A stretch of DNA of 64,000 bases, from contig ARYC01000557.1 in NCBI GenBank assembly GCA_000711775.1, forward strand, positions 53,379-117,378, written 5' to 3'. Positions 12,127-25,800 of this stretch are shown piece by piece. This stretch comes from Oxytricha trifallax. Lineage: Eukaryota; Ciliophora; Spirotrichea; Sporadotrichida; Oxytrichidae. Every line of letters starts with the position of its first letter. Positions within the stretch are counted from its first letter, which is position 1. The notes beneath the pieces were generated by a model, which did no database searches, was not told the DNA's origin, and worked only from the letters and a program-made list of their open reading frames with translations. A program made the position numbers and the translations under genes.

Positions 12127-13183
12127 ATTAGAAATAGAAATTAGTGAAATTAAGTGTCTATTTATGAAGAGTAATATTTAGATTTACTAATTAAGCTTAG
12201 GTATGGTACAAGTAATAATATAGATAAAGTCAAACCAGTAATGAATTATGCAGATTTAGCAAAGCTCCTGTGCAAGAGTGCCTCAACAGTTAGGCATCAT
12301 TGCTTGTTAGCTGTTTAGCATTATAACTCAGGCACTTGAAAGCATCCTGCAAGAAAATAAAAGTTCTCACAGCACCATATTGACTACCTCTGTGATTCGA
12401 AGACTTTAAAGTATTGGGCACACTTTCCACTTGACTAGCGAGCTGTGATGTTTCATAGCAATTTTCCTTACATGCGTATTTCGCCTTAAACTATAGCCAT
12501 CATTTATAGAAGAAATGGTATTACTTTCAAGACTGTCAATAAAGTGAAGAGAGTGATTTATTTTAAATACTATTTTATAGTCATAATTTAAACTATATAT
12601 ATGATTAAATGAAGAGAGCTATTGATAATAAAATCAAGTTCATACACGCTGATGAAGCTGTATTACCTTCACCTTTAACAATAAGTCATGGTTCAAGAAG
12701 TATGATAATATAGAAGTTTATAACTAAAAAGTAAAGGTTGTCACCAATTCAATTTTAGCTGGTATTAGCGAAGATTCAGGTTTAGAAAGTTATGTCATTC
12801 ATCCTTGCTCTATTAATCGAGAGTAGTATTGAGAGTTCTTACATAAGCTAAGAAATAACTACAACGATTAAGAGATCATCTTGTTTGTTGACAACCTCTC
12901 AGTTCATAAAACTAAGGAGTCAAAGAAAGCTTATGAAGAGTTAAACAAAACTCCTGTATATAACGTTCCCTATAGCCCATAATTTAATGGAATCGAATTC
13001 TATTGAAGTTAAATCAAGACCAACTACAAGAAACTGCTGTATCACCTAATGCATGAATTTTCTATAGATAAAGTAGACTTGATTCAGAGTAGCTTCAAGA
13101 GAGTGGGCATATATAAGACAACAGTTTGTGCGAGAGAAGGAAGAATGAATGTTTATAGATAAGTTTTAGATTTAAATGAATGA
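12127..13183 (+). pseudogene. TBE 42-kDa transposase remnant
   Basis: Aligns throughout with the transposases of the other two copies. The start codon is ATT instead of ATG, and a TGA follows a few codons later. The conserved in-frame TGA of this family is at 12337-12339. A net 4-base deletion around 12660-12690 shifts the frame just after the first catalytic Asp (HADE), and GIEFY is followed by TGA where copy 3 has Trp. The element therefore cannot make a normal transposase. Confidence 0.9.
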
Positions 13184-13404
13184 AGAAGTTCCCATATTAG
13201 ATTAACCGAGAAATGGATTTGGCTTATCTTCTTCACCTCTTCTTATAGCTTGCTTGAGCCCATATTTCTTCTCTTAGTGCCAGCTCCTCCATCTATATTC
13301 ATTTCATCTGGCTTTTAAACATCTTTATAAAGTCTCTTGCTCACTTCATGAATAATCTATGAATTTCTTTCTCTGTGAACCTTCGCATGCTCTTTTTTTA
13401 GGAA

Positions 13405-13978
13405 TATATCAGTTCCAGGTTTCCCTACAAAGTTATGGCTATAAAATTACTTGAGAGGAATGGATGCTTCTTAAGCTATGCAAGCCAGGTCTCGCTTATT
13501 AGTATGCCTTGCTTCTTTTAATCTTCAGGAGAAATAGAGTAGAGTTTCTTGTGAGCTTCTTCAATGATCTCTCTGAGATAAATCTCTCTTGAAGTGCCAA
13601 GAACACCAAAGAAGAAGATCCTTTCTGAAAGTTTGTTAGAGAGTTGTTTCTTGTTAGGAAGATAAACTACCTACTCTTCATCTTTCATCGCATCCTCGTA
13701 GAGATTAATGACTGAAATCTCTGGATAGATTGGTATTTCTATCAAACTTAATTTCTTCTTTTTTGGAGGCTTTCTTCTCATCACAGAGTATAGCTTTTAA
13801 TAATGAAATTTTGGTACCTTCTATCTTTGGAAGGAATTGTCCCACTATAATATATGATTAATTATATGTTACATGGTTACCATGCTGAGTGAGGTATCGA
13901 TAGAGATCTTTCTTGCTTCTTAATCTAGAGATCATTTTAAGCTTCAACACTTTTAATTACTGTACTTATAGACTCCAT
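13405..13978 (-). pseudogene. TBE 22-kDa ORF remnant
   Basis: Homologous to the 179-codon minus-strand ORF of copy 3. The ATG at 13978 is kept, but small deletions near 13930-13950 shift the frame, and the TGA that ends the ORF in the other copies is not in the same place. Confidence 0.75.
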
Positions 13979-14543
13979 CTTTGTTCCTTCTCTTCTTATT
14001 GAATTTCAAATTTTAATATATAGAGTTCAGGATCATACTGTTTAAAATCTTAGTATTAAATATGGGCATCTTATAGGAGGTCAACCTAGTAAAGATACGT
14101 GGAGAAAGCTGGCAGAGCTGTAACAAATTTTAGAGATGGAGCTCCATTTTTATCAATTTAGTTCCATTAAATTAGAACTAAATTTGTTTAAATTTAGCAC
14201 TTAGTACTGCTACTAAATCCATTTAATTTTTATTAGTTCAAATTTACTAGTACCAAAAATTAATTGGTACCTAGTTTTAAACTAATGAGGTTTTAATGGA
14301 AAAGTTCCAATCTGGTTCAAAACCTAATTGGGACCAGTACCAACCTGAATTTTTTCTCAGTTGGTACCAAAATTAAAAATATTAAGCATGAAAATAGAAA
14401 AATGATAGTTATAAACTAAGCATAAATATGATCTCTAATACTTGAGAATCAACCTTTATTACTGTATTGGCCACTCTAATACAGAGATACAATAACGAGA
14501 GTCATTATGAGAGCTTAATAATAGAAATTTAAATTTGAATAAA

Positions 14544-15981
14544 TATTGCGGCTAACTTAAATCGGAAATCAGTTTCTCTTGGTGCTGAATTATCATAACT
14601 AAACTTCGATACACAAAAAAGCCTGAAATTATTTATGTTGAGAGGGAAGTTGAGCAAAAAGACCTTGAGTTTGAAGCAGAGGTCTTCAAAATTGAAGTTT
14701 AAAATAAGAACGATAGAGCAGAGATAAGACTTTAAACATAAATTTAATATATCGAGAAGCTTAAAGAACAGCAACAAATCGAAAAGATTAAAAACATATA
14801 AATGGGAAGACTGCTGGAATCTTTTCTCAACCGAACAAAGCTTGAAGAGACACCCTAAAGAGGTACACTCTGGCAAAGCCAATATCTATTTCAAGCATGA
14901 TAAAGTTTATGGAAGGTACTAATGCATAACGTGCATTAAGTCTTATACACATTCTACAAAAGTAAAGAAGCATATGCAGAAGCATCATTTGAGTGATTTT
15001 TTAAATGCAGGATAAAGAAACTTAAAAACTAGTTACAGCAAAGGAAAATTTAATTCTTTTGAGTCATAAAAAGAGCGGCAAGAGAGACTGAAGCGATATG
15101 AATCGATGAACCAACCAGAAGATAATAAAAATTAGCATGCTTCTAAGCAAAGGCTTTGAATATACCTGAATTAAATGCAGTTGATCTCAGCACTTATATT
15201 GAAAACTACTTGAATATAAAGGTGCCTGCAAAAGCAAAGCTCATAGTAGTTGATGAGTATGCATACAAGGTGTATTCATTCAGCTATCTTCTTAAGAACC
15301 AAGAGTATTAAAATGAAGTAACTAATGAATACATGGTACTTAGAGAGGCCTAAAGAAAAGACTGCAAGAATTTGCTCAAGCTCGATGGTGTTATTTTAAG
15401 CTATGGTTTCATCGCATTAATGCTAAAGAAATTTGATATGACTCTGAGAGACTACCTATATCACAATAGATACCCTGATTATTTAAACGATATACTCTCT
15501 GATATGATTTAGGGTGTTAAGGAGTTGCATGAACTTGGATATGTTCATAGAGATTTGAAGACTGAAAACGTAATGCTAAATATCTGCCCTTTAGAAGTAG
15601 TGGAAATCGATTTCAATAGAGCTTTCAGATAGGAGTTTGTTACTTTAGCACAGGTACTTGGTACTCCAGGGTACTTCCAATAAGAGAGAAGTGGACTAAT
15701 GGTTCTGTTTAATGGGATGTTTGAGCAGTAGGTCAATAATATTAGAAAATTACATGAAATTTATGTCTTACATTGGTACAAAGCATGAAAAATTATCAAT
15801 AAGTTTGGCCCATAAACATATAAAGTAAGAAGATGTCTGATAAGAAATAAAAAGCAGAGTAGAGATAATAATCGTAAGAGCTCTTAACTATCCTCGGCAA
15901 ACATAAGATGACATACTTGACCCACTAGAGAGAGCAAGGTTCAAAAGATATAATAAAGACAATCAGATATAATTTGTTTGA
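14544..15981 (+). pseudogene. TBE zinc-finger/kinase ORF remnant
   Basis: Aligns with the intact 57-kDa ORF of copy 3. The ATG has become ATT at 14544. A frameshift lies near 14605, and a 2-base loss in the GTPGYF region near 15670 breaks the kinase part. Zinc-finger and HRDLK-type kinase sequences are still recognisable. Confidence 0.85.
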
Positions 15982-16121
15982 GTTAAGTAAACTAAAATTC
16001 ATTAAATATTCATTAAAATTCACATAAAACCTGCATTTTATCTACTAACCCCAATATGACCCCAACTATAACCTACAAATCAAAGCGCTTATAAACCTCT
16101 TTAAGGGCTTTTGGGGTTTTG

Positions 16122-16511
16122 ATTAACAAATTAAATTATTTTGAAAAAAGCAAAATTGACGTATGACACAGACTAATCATCAATGTGATAATATTTCATT
16201 AATATTTGTATAGTTATATTTTTATTACCAAATTATTTGATAAAGGGATACAAATTATTTTTAAAATTTTATTTTATTTTATATGTGAAACGTGTCCTTC
16301 AAATGGCTAAGTTGTTATGATGGATGTTGATTAACTATCCGATAAAATTTTCATATTTATTGATGTACTAAATGATTCCCAATTAGAAAAAGAAAATTTT
16401 TTATTATGCAACTGACTTAGGGTTTTGGTGAATTTTGAAAAATTAATGTTGCCGCCGACTTAGGCCTATATATATGAAAATTAATTATTATTTCTTAGTG
16501 GAATTTAAAAT
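16122..16511 (-). repeat. Right arm of the long inverted repeat flanking TBE copy 1
   Basis: Reverse complement of 11632-12023, with matching TGTCCTTCAAATGGCTAAG and GACTTAGGCC blocks. It begins immediately after the terminal GGGGTTTTG of the transposon and ends about 9 bp before the duplicated coding fragment at 16520. Confidence 0.85.
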
Positions 16512-16519
16512 ATTAATCA

Positions 16520-16852
16520 AATTGTAACCCTCAAAAACTAGCCTGAATTGCAATATTGATGACCTCTATAGTACCTAAAAAGCGAGCCAGAAATCCAAAT
16601 AACGGTAAAATATGAATCCTTACACACCAGCAACCCTAATGCCAAAATTTGTAGATGGCCTGTCCCAATAGATGCCCCTTATTGAGGCCTCTTAAGACTC
16701 AGAAGCCAACCTCCAGAGTGAGTACTCCCTCAGACACTCGGCCGAGTTTTGTTCCTAAAATAGCGATCCTATGAAGCGCAGGAGGGTCGATATTCTCGCA
16801 ACTGAGGCCCAAAGCTATAAAGTAAATTTCATAAAGCCAAAAAGATTTGTTC
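16520..16852 (+). repeat. Duplicated coding fragment, copy 1
   Basis: Shares about 90% identity with 31603-31925 over its whole length. A short upstream ORF starts MTSIVPKKRARNPNN at 16559 and ends in TGA. The main ORF starts at 16612 (MNPYTPATLMPKFVDGLSQQ), includes a basic KRRRVD motif and runs through FIKP into AT-rich sequence. Reading-frame differences between the copies are mostly synonymous or conservative. It could be an MDS of a gene family, a gene fragment or part of a mobile element. No homologue is recognised. Confidence 0.65.
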
Positions 16853-17079
16853 ATTGTTATGATAAGTTAAGAATTTATAAATTATATTTTTACTAAAAAC
16901 AAAGAATTTATTTTAATGAGAAAAAAATAAATTATATTATAATTTTTTTTCGCATTTTATGATTTTAAAATTTAAAATTATTCAAAGAAATTAATAAACG
17001 TATTATATGAATAAACTTTATTTTTGCTAATTATGTGTTTTGTATACTTAATAATAGAATTTCCTTATTTTCTCTTTGA

Positions 17080-17700
17080 CATAACAGATTTTGGTCATCT
17101 ATGATTCTTACTATTTTAAGAATTTCCTGAAGAATTAGTCAATTACGAAGCTTTCTGCTAGATAAGTTTGTAAAAATAAATCAAATTTCTCCTATAATAA
17201 TATAGCTATTTCATAATACATATCATGATAATTTAACTTTTAAGTTTCAAATGTTGAGTAGTCTTTTTCTTTAATTCATGATTTTAGGTATTTTATTAAA
17301 CTACAGAAGTATTCATTTGATTGTTTTATGATTTCATCGTGGCCTACTTTACTAAATTTGCATATGATCTGAGTTTCAGTTCAGAGCCATTTTAAGATGC
17401 TTGATTTATGTGGGGTTTTAGGGCTTTAATTATTTACTGCTATCTTTCTACATCTAGATCTTATTTTTGAATAAAATTACAAATAAAAGGTTTTAAATCA
17501 ATTTTCACCTCTCTAAAAGAGAGTATAGGGGTATAAATTAATCTTGAATTCGATTAACAAGTCCCTTAATTTCTTATTTTTAACCATCTATAACTACTGC
17601 TTCAATGTTGCTTTACTAACCATCTTGTCTCTTTTTAGAGGTAAAGATGCTTACTCCACTCTTCCCTGAAAGAATTGATGGCCTTTTTTATGCATTCATT
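17080..17700 (-). CDS. Coding islands of an unassigned minus-strand gene
   Basis: Minus-strand islands at about 17660-17530 (KMVSKATLKQQLQMVKNKKL and on, K-rich), 17465-17385 (SPKTPHKSSILKWL ending in TGA) and 17160-17085 (IQQKASQLTNSSGNSQNSKN). Spacers are AT-rich and short. They may be MDSs of one basic protein, or the second and third may be separate C-termini. No domain is recognised. Confidence 0.45.
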
Positions 17701-18319
17701 CAAAAACCCAAAATATCTTTTTAAATAATTTGAATCGACAAAAAGTTTGAGGAGTATTTATAAAGGAGTCAAATTTGAGAAAAAATAATTCAAGTTTTTT
17801 TAATTCAATTTCAATAGAGAATGATTATAATATCAAGCCTAAAATATTGATATGCAATTACTTGCCAAAATTTTTGATAAGATCAAGAATTTTATTTTAT
17901 AAAAAATTTACTTAAATTGCAAGATTTTTCGAGAATATATATCTTGAGCAATTAATAGTCAAATGATAATATTATAAATTTATTAAATAAAAATGAAACT
18001 TCTGATAACACTTTTTGCCTACCTCTAAAGCAAATTCAGGATATTTATAGCTGATAAATTAAAATTATTCATAAAATATAAATTACATTAATAAATTAAC
18101 TAAGTAATTTGGTAAAAACATGCCCTGTATATAATTTTAAATTATTTTCTTAAACTCTAAATATGATATAATTTACATAATATAGGCTAAAAAGAGTGTT
18201 TATAAGTTTTAATTGTTAGACCTTGAAATTATTTTTAATAAATAAACTTTTTTAGTTTATATATTATTTTTGGATTTAGTAATGATTTCAAAATTAAATT
18301 TAGTTACTATTCAAAATGT

Positions 18320-21300
18320 CTTATCAAAAAGATATGAATCTTTTATTTTAAAAAATATACTACCTTTGGCAAAGGGAAGACCGATCTAACCGACGTTTTA
18401 CTTGGTAATTGGATTTACTTTATAATTTCTAATGGGAGATACTCCAGTAGATTTTACATTGGAATTCTATTTAAAAAACCCTTGACTTATGTTTTGAGAA
18501 GCATTCATTGGTGTGTTCACAAAATCACTTCTGAATAAGTCATTCGTAGCATACTTTTCTTTGTTAATTAACATAGGGGAAGGCTGCACAGTATGAAAGT
18601 CTAATCGAAGGGCACTAGTATCAAGAGTAATTTTATTGAGTGTCCTAGAAGGATTTAGTTTGTGAGTTTATACAGTTAGCTGAACTTTGTTTCTACTTTT
18701 TCTATTGCTTTATTGAATATCCCCTTCCTCATAGTGTATATTTTCACTCAAGTCTCCATCATCCTATTCATTTATTATTCTAAATGTTTAAGGTTGATCT
18801 TTTTAGAATTCATCATAAATCTTATCTTTCTACTCTTCAAAATCTTTATCGTGATTAATTTGGCTTTAATTTTAATAACCTTCATCACTTGACGAAGAAA
18901 TTTCATCTTTATGATGTTTTTGAGCAATTTTAAAAAGCAATTTAAAATTTAATGTTAAAAAATACATGAGTATAAATAAATCAATCTATCGCTACTCTTT
19001 CTCGTCAGTCTCATCATCATATATTGACATATGGCTTTCACTTTAAAATGATTGATCCTTATTTTCACTATTATTCTATTTTTATGTACTTGGATCAGAC
19101 TGTTGCATGATTATGTTCATTTTGGCTTCCTCAAAGCTTTCCTCAAATTTGTCTTCTATGATATTAAACGATTTGCGTTTAGGCTGTGTTGATGAAACCT
19201 CATTGAGAATTTTCAGATCAGATACTACAGTAGCTTGCTTTTGAATAACATTGTTCAATTTTTCATGCATCATTGGACTAATTGCGCTACAATCCGAACC
19301 TGCTGACATCTTTTGGATATTTTAAGCTGAATGAGGCTACTCTGGATCCTTTTTCTTTTTTAATTAGAACATTAGATTATCTATGAAGTTTGAGCCAGTA
19401 GAAGAATTTGATATTCTTGGTTAATTTTGCTATCTTTTGATCGAGGAGAGATCATCGTCAGATAACGGCTTATTTTGATCTTTGAACTATTAAGCTTCAG
19501 TTACTTTTATCACAAACTTGTTTTATTTTGATTTCATTACTTTAAATAAATGAGAATGATAAAAGTAGTAAGGTAATTTCATTTCTTGATCATCATATTC
19601 TAGAATGGGGGTCAGCATTTTTTCACCTTTAACTCTACTAATATTTAATCCAGTCCCATTTAACTGATCTTTCTCTTCAACGTGGGGTAGCCTAACTACT
19701 TTTTTTTGTTTTTACTTTTGTATAGTGGAGGTATTTTCGAGAATTTTACTGTTACTATTTGAAGTTTGAAGACTTTAATCAATCAAGTAAGATCTATCAT
19801 TATTACTCTATTAGTTTTTACTGATTGGGTTCTAAAAGGCGTTCATCTATTGCTATATAAGAAATTTTAATAAATTAAAAAGCTATTAAAACTATGGTTA
19901 TACTGTATTACTTTGAAAAATTATATATGCTTAGAGAAGTTTCTCTTATACATAGCGAGAGCAGCCTCACGATCCTTCTCATCAATATACTTATTATAAG
20001 AATCCATAGCTATATTAAAGATTTTTCTCTTGACAACTCTGATAAGGATTCTATTTTAATTTACCTAAAGCAAGTCTCTAAAAATATCAAGGCACATTTA
20101 TGTGAAAGACACCTAATTCTTGAAAATCCTTCTCTTTTTAGGGTCAATTTTTTGTCTTAGAATTTTAGGTTGCTTAAATGGTATATCATATAAGAATATC
20201 TGCTGTTAAAACTCAAACGACTTTAAATTATCGTGATATTACTATGTTAAGTTATTCAGCTAAGATTCTTAAACAATTTCTATTTGAAGGATGTTTTATT
20301 GATTTTTAGGAGTTTTTAAGGCATCCTATTCAGGGAAGACAAAGGAAGTTTATACTCTAGCCGATTTTAATAGCTTTGATGCTTAATCTTAATAAGTAAT
20401 CTCAACAACAGATGTACTCTAAATGTTTTAATCTTGATTTATGAACTTATGTTTATTATTTTGAATCTGCTCTTAAAAAGGAACTTATTACAATGAGTTT
20501 TACAAAACTGCTGATTTTTAAGGTAAAGAACAATCTTCATAATGATCTTATATTATTTAATCTTAATTTTACTAGAGGATTTTACAATTATCATTAAGCA
20601 TATCTTTTAAGTTTGATATTTATGCTGTTTTTAAACTTTATGTCGAATCTTTTTATTATAAGACTCTACCTAAATTTTCTTATTTTTCTTGTTAGCTCAA
20701 CTCATTTTACAAATTGATTTACTCCTTCGCATTTATATTCGCTGTTTGTCTCATTTTTGAAAGAGTATTAAAAATACTGAAATATTCATATTAAAACATA
20801 AAATTAAAAAAAGATTATTTAAGAAATACAATAGTTTCGTCAAGTCTGCTATCGTTTTAATTTTTAAATTCTTAGCTATTATTTTGGTTTATGTTTTTCA
20901 AATCATACAAGAAATGAGAATAGTTAAAGTTTTTGATTGAGCTTGTGAAATATACTTTTAAATCCTCTCTCATCTTATTCTCGCTTCTTAATTATAATAA
21001 TTCCTAATTGAAATTAAAAAAATACAATGACTTGTATATAACTATATTTAATGTACTTCCTTAAGTACTTGTCAATGTCTAGTTAACCTTTTAATCAAAT
21101 TTCTAGATTTACTATGGAGATTATTAAGCTGAAAAATTCAAATTATTTGTTCCATCTTTTGATTTATACATTGGCGGTTTGCCTATTTTAACGCTTTATA
21201 ACGGTGATACTCTAGATATTTATTGGTTGTCATCTTTTAAACACAATTATATAATACTGCCAAAAAGTGCCAAAGATTACAAAAAATAAGAGCATAATTT

Positions 21301-22510
21301 GTTCACAGATAATACAAAAAAGTACAGTTTGTATAATTATTTTCATAATCTTGAGGTGATAAGTTATTATCAAACATAGAAGGATGATTCTAATAACTGT
21401 GATCAGTCTATATATTCATCATTTAATTGGCATTTTATAACTTCTTAACTCCTTGCTTCATTTTAAGATTGGGCTAAAACATATTAACGTTTTTTGCAGT
21501 TTGTGGACTCCCATACATTTTAACAAATCTTGAGTTAGATTCTTACTAAGAATTCTAGTTAACTTCAAGGGGAGGCAATTTAGCTAGATTTTGAGCAAAT
21601 TAAGGGCTGTGAGAAGCGTTTTAATTTCTGTGGTAGAGTTCTTGGAGAATTTATTTGCTTGTTGACTATTGAATTGAATTCGTTTAGTGGTTATTAAGAT
21701 AAATTTATTAAAAAATAAGATCAAGCTTACATAATAGGAATTAAAATCTATAATTAAGAGCTAATCTTAAAGGAATGTGCAATTAAATTACTTAATATTT
21801 ATGGTTATTGGTATAGTTTTGATTTTTTTGATCTGTGAAGTTTACAAAATTTTAGCTATTTCCACCAAACTAATCCTCGTTTGCGGAAGATACATAAGAA
21901 TCTTAACTTATCGGTTCTAATCTAAGATTTTTATTACTTGCCTTTAATTTAGAGGTATTTAGGTTACAGTATTATTTTAAAATTTAAGAATATTTCACAT
22001 CTGATCTCATTTCTTTAAAAAGTTAAAAATAAAGATAGAATTTTATTTTCATTATATATTAAACGTAGCTTTCTGTCAAATTCTAATGCTTGATATACTT
22101 TTAAGTTTCTGCTCTATTCAATATATTTAGATTATATACACTAAAATTATAAATTTGATTAAAATAATTCTATAATTCAAGGAGTTTGATTGGTATCTCA
22201 TATTATTATGATTCTGTTTTGCTTATAAGTTATCCCCGCTTAAATCACCCAATTTGCTACTATATCCTTCATTTCCCTTTAAATCTGGGATTCCCTGAGT
22301 AGCATAGATTTATTAAGGTCTCTGCAGATTTGGAAGTTGCTCTTGAGTAAAATCTGGTAAATATATTTTAAAATGTTTAAATTTAAAATAATAAATCCAA
22401 TGAGCTGTTGTTTTAAGTGTTGATGTTTTGAGTATGTGAGGGTCTGGGTATCTTATTTTGATTACGACTTTTATTCTACCCTCCTATAGTGACCTAATTT
22501 TTTATCTGCT
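18320..22510 (-). CDS. Large Q/N-rich minus-strand protein gene
   Basis: The minus strand is nearly continuously open in the ciliate code over about 4 kb. Diagnostic pieces run N to C: GGQNKSRNQNKIPRPSHTQN (about 22490-22430), DFTQEQLPNLQRPQQIYATQ (22340), LAKLPPLEVNQNSQQESNSR (21570), SKLLKSARVQTSFVFPEQDA (20380), AMDSYNKYIDEKDREAALAM (20000), PHVEEKDQLNGTGLNISRVK (19690), MSAGSDCSAISPMMHEKLNN (19309), MSIYDDETDEKEQRQIDLF (19020) and, after an AT-rich spacer near 18950, KHHKDEISSSSDEGYQNQSQ (18930) to LPFAKGS (18360). It is rich in Q, N, S and charged residues and looks largely disordered. The pieces may be one long gene or two adjacent ones; I did not place every IES. The hydrophobic plus-strand readings of the same DNA are shadows. 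Confidence 0.65.
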
Positions 22511-22879
22511 AAATTCCTTTTTACTGCTACTTTGATTATTTATAAGTAGTCACATATAATTACTATAGATATTTTTATATATTTATTCATAGAATTAGTA
22601 GAAATTACTATAAAAATTACATTTTATAAATTTATTCTTAGAATTCATAAATTTATTGTTTATAAATGAAAATATGATTAGGAGGAACTAGTTGTGTTTT
22701 TATTTTTGATTTTAATGACTTACTGCGAGTCATCATTTGTGATAGTGAATATAATATCCTTTGTTGACGATTTTATCAAAGATTATCTATTTTATTAGTT
22801 CTAGCTATATACAAATTTTTGTGTTAAACAGTTAATTGTATAACAAAATATTTTATTATTTATAAAGCTAAAATGGTAT

Positions 22880-25800
22880 TAATCTCTGGCGGAATCTTCT
22901 TATTAATGGGGGGTTTCCTCGCTAATTTTTACAAGTGAACTTTCTATCTTTATAGATTTCTTTGTTACGTTATTCGTTCTGCCATCTAAACATATTTAAT
23001 TTAATTAATAATCGACTTATTTTCTTTTTTTAATATTATTTTTTAATAAAATCTTTTAAGTTTGTAAGTTCAGGCTATGTCTCATGATTTTAATGCTTAT
23101 TATTCTTGTATTCATCATAATCAATTCTATTCAATTTATTAATAATTATAGTAAAATTACCTATAAAATTGCTATAAACATATTATATATAATCAAAACC
23201 CCAAAACCCCTTAATGAGGTTTATAAGTACTTTGATTTGTAGGGTATATTTGGGGTCTTATTGGGGTAAGTAGAGAATTAGGCCAATTTGCAAAATGAGA
23301 AATAGAAATTATAGAAATTAAGGATCTATTTATGATGAGTAATGTTTGGATTTACTACTTAAGCTTAGGTATGGTACAAGTATTTATATAGACTAAGCCA
23401 AACCAGTCCTGAGTTATGCAGCTATAGCAAAGCTTTTACACAAGAGTGCTTCAACTGTTAGGTATCACTGCTTGTTGGCTGTTTAGCTTTATACTTCAGG
23501 CACTTGAAATCACCCAGCAAGAAAATAAAAGTTCTCACAGCACCATATTGACTACCTCTGTGATTCGAAGACTTTAAAGTATTGGGCACACTTTCCACTA
23601 GACTAGCGAGCTGTGATGTTTCATCGCAAGTTTCCTGACATGCGTATCTCTCCATAAACTATAGCTAACATTTATAGAAGAAATGGCATTACTTTCAAGA
23701 CTGTCAACAGAGTGAAGAGAGTGATTGATTTTACAGTGGCATTATATAGTAATAATTTAAACTATATATATTATTAAATGCAGAGGGCTATTGACAATAA
23801 TATCAAGTTCATACACGCTGATGAAGCTGTGTTTACCTTCAACACCTTTATTAATAAGTCTTGGTATAAGAAGTATGATAATATAGAAGTCTACGATTAG
23901 AAAGTAAAGGTTGTAACCCATGCAATTTTAGCAGGTATTAGTGAAGACTCTGGCTTAGAAAGTTATGTTATTCATCCTCGCTCTATTAAGCGAGAGTAGT
24001 ATAAAGAGTTCCTACATAAGATGAGAGATAAAAACAACGATTAGGAGATTATCCTGTTTGTTGACAATCTCTCAGATCATACGACTAAGGAGTCTAAGAA
24101 AGCTTATGAAGAGTTAAACATAACTCCTGTATATAACGTTCCCTATAGCCCACAGTTTAATGGAATAGAATTCTATTTGAGTTAAATTAAGACTCACTAC
24201 AAGAAACTGCTGCTGTATCACCTTATGCATGACTTGCCCATCGATACTGTTGACTTGATTCAGAGTAGCTGCAAGAGAGTAAGCATAGATAAGACAACAA
24301 TTTGTGCGAGAGAGGAAAGAATGAATGTTTATAAATAAGTTTAAGATTTAAATGAATGAATAAGTTCACATATTAAATTAACCCAGCGAGGGATTAGGCT
24401 TCTCCTTCTTCTCCTCTTCTTTGGGCTTGCTTGGACCCATATTTATTTCTTCTCTTAGTGCCAGCTCCTGCATCTATGTTCATTTCATCTGGCTTTTAAA
24501 AATCTTTATAAAGTCTCTTGCTCACTTCATGAATAGTCTATGACTTTCTCTCTCTGTGAACCTTTGCATGCTCTTTCATTAGGAATATACCAGTTCCAGG
24601 TTTCCCTACAAAGTTATGTGTCAAAGCTTATTAGAGAGGTATGGATGCTTCTTAAGCTCCGCAAGCCAGGTCTCGCTTATTAGTATGCCTTGCTTCTTTT
24701 AATCTTCAGGAGAAATAGAGTAGCGTTTCTTGTGAGCTTCTTCAATGATCTCTCTGAGATAGCTCTCTCTTAAAGTGCCAAGAACACCAAGAAAAAGCTC
24801 CTTTCTGGAAGTTTGTTAGAGAGTTGTTTCTTGGTTGGAAGATAAACTTCCAACTCTTCATCTTTTATCGCATCATCGTAAAGATTAGTGACTGAAATCT
24901 CTGAATAGTTTGGTATTTCTATCAACTTAATTTCAATTTTTTTTGAAGGCTTTCTTCTCATCACAGAGAATCGCTTTTAAGAATGAGATTTTGGTACCTT
25001 CCATCGTTGGAAGGAATAAACTCACTATAGTATATGATTAAGTATTTGTTACATGCTTACCATGCTAAGTGTTGTATCGATAGAGATCTTCCTTGCTTCT
25101 AAATCTTGAGGTCATTTCTTAAGCTTCAACCCTCTTCATTGCAATACTTATAGATTCCATCCTTGTTCCTTCTCTTGTTATTAAATTTCAAATTTTAATA
25201 TATAAAGTTCTGGATCCTACTACTTAAAATCTTAGTATTAAATATGGGCATCTTATAGGAGGTCAACCTAGTTAAGATAGTGGAGAAAGCTGGCAGAAGC
25301 TATTTCAAACTTCAAAGATGGAGCTCCATTTTTATAAATGTAGTAACATTAAATTAATACTAAATTTGTTTAAATTTAATTAGTACAGGTACTAATTCCG
25401 TTTAATTTTAATTGGTACCAATTTAATAGTACCAAAACTTAATTAGTACCTAGTTTTAAGCTAATGAGGTTTTAATGGAAAAGTTCTAAATTGGTTCAAA
25501 ACCTAATTGGTACCAGTACAAACCTAAATTTTATCTAAGTTGGTTACCAAAATTAAAAATATTAAGCATGAAATTAGAAAAATTATAGTTATAAACTAAG
25601 CATAAATGTGATCTCTAATACTTAAAAATTAACCATTATTGTTTACAGTAACAACTCCTGTACAGAGTAACTATAACTAGAGAGGTTATTAGAGCTTTAT
25701 AATAGAAATTTAAATTTGAATTTAAACATGGCGGCTAACTTAAATCGAAAAGCAGTTTCTCTTAACAGTGGATAATCATAGCTAAACTTTGGCTCAACTA

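Larger units (their letters stand above)
12024..16121 (+). mobile_element. TBE transposon copy 1 (decayed)
   Basis: Begins CAAAACCCCAAAACCCC and ends in an inverted C4A4-type terminus, 4098 bp in all. The inner part of the terminal inverted repeats matches the other two copies. It carries remnants of all three TBE ORFs in the usual layout: transposase (+), 22 kDa (-), zinc finger/kinase (+). All are broken. Flanking trinucleotides are AAT on the left and ATT on the right, so there is no direct target duplication, unlike the other copies; instead they belong to the outer inverted arms. Confidence 0.95.

Noticed and set aside
20430..22400. A long plus-strand reading, hydrophobic and tyrosine-rich, interrupted only by TGA codons that could be read as Trp, suggesting a genetic code with all three stops reassigned.
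   Set aside because: The minus strand of the same DNA gives a TGA-free Q/N-rich protein with typical composition (for example LAKLPPLEVNQNSQQESNSR and DFTQEQLPNLQRPQQIYATQ). The plus reading is its antisense shadow; complements of Q/N-rich genes look like membrane proteins.
24600..24640. A 26-nt intron (GTAAGC...TTGTAG in copy 3) at the end of the TBE 22-kDa ORF.
   Set aside because: Splicing it does not lead into the frame that looks coding downstream, and copies differ at the proposed splice sites.
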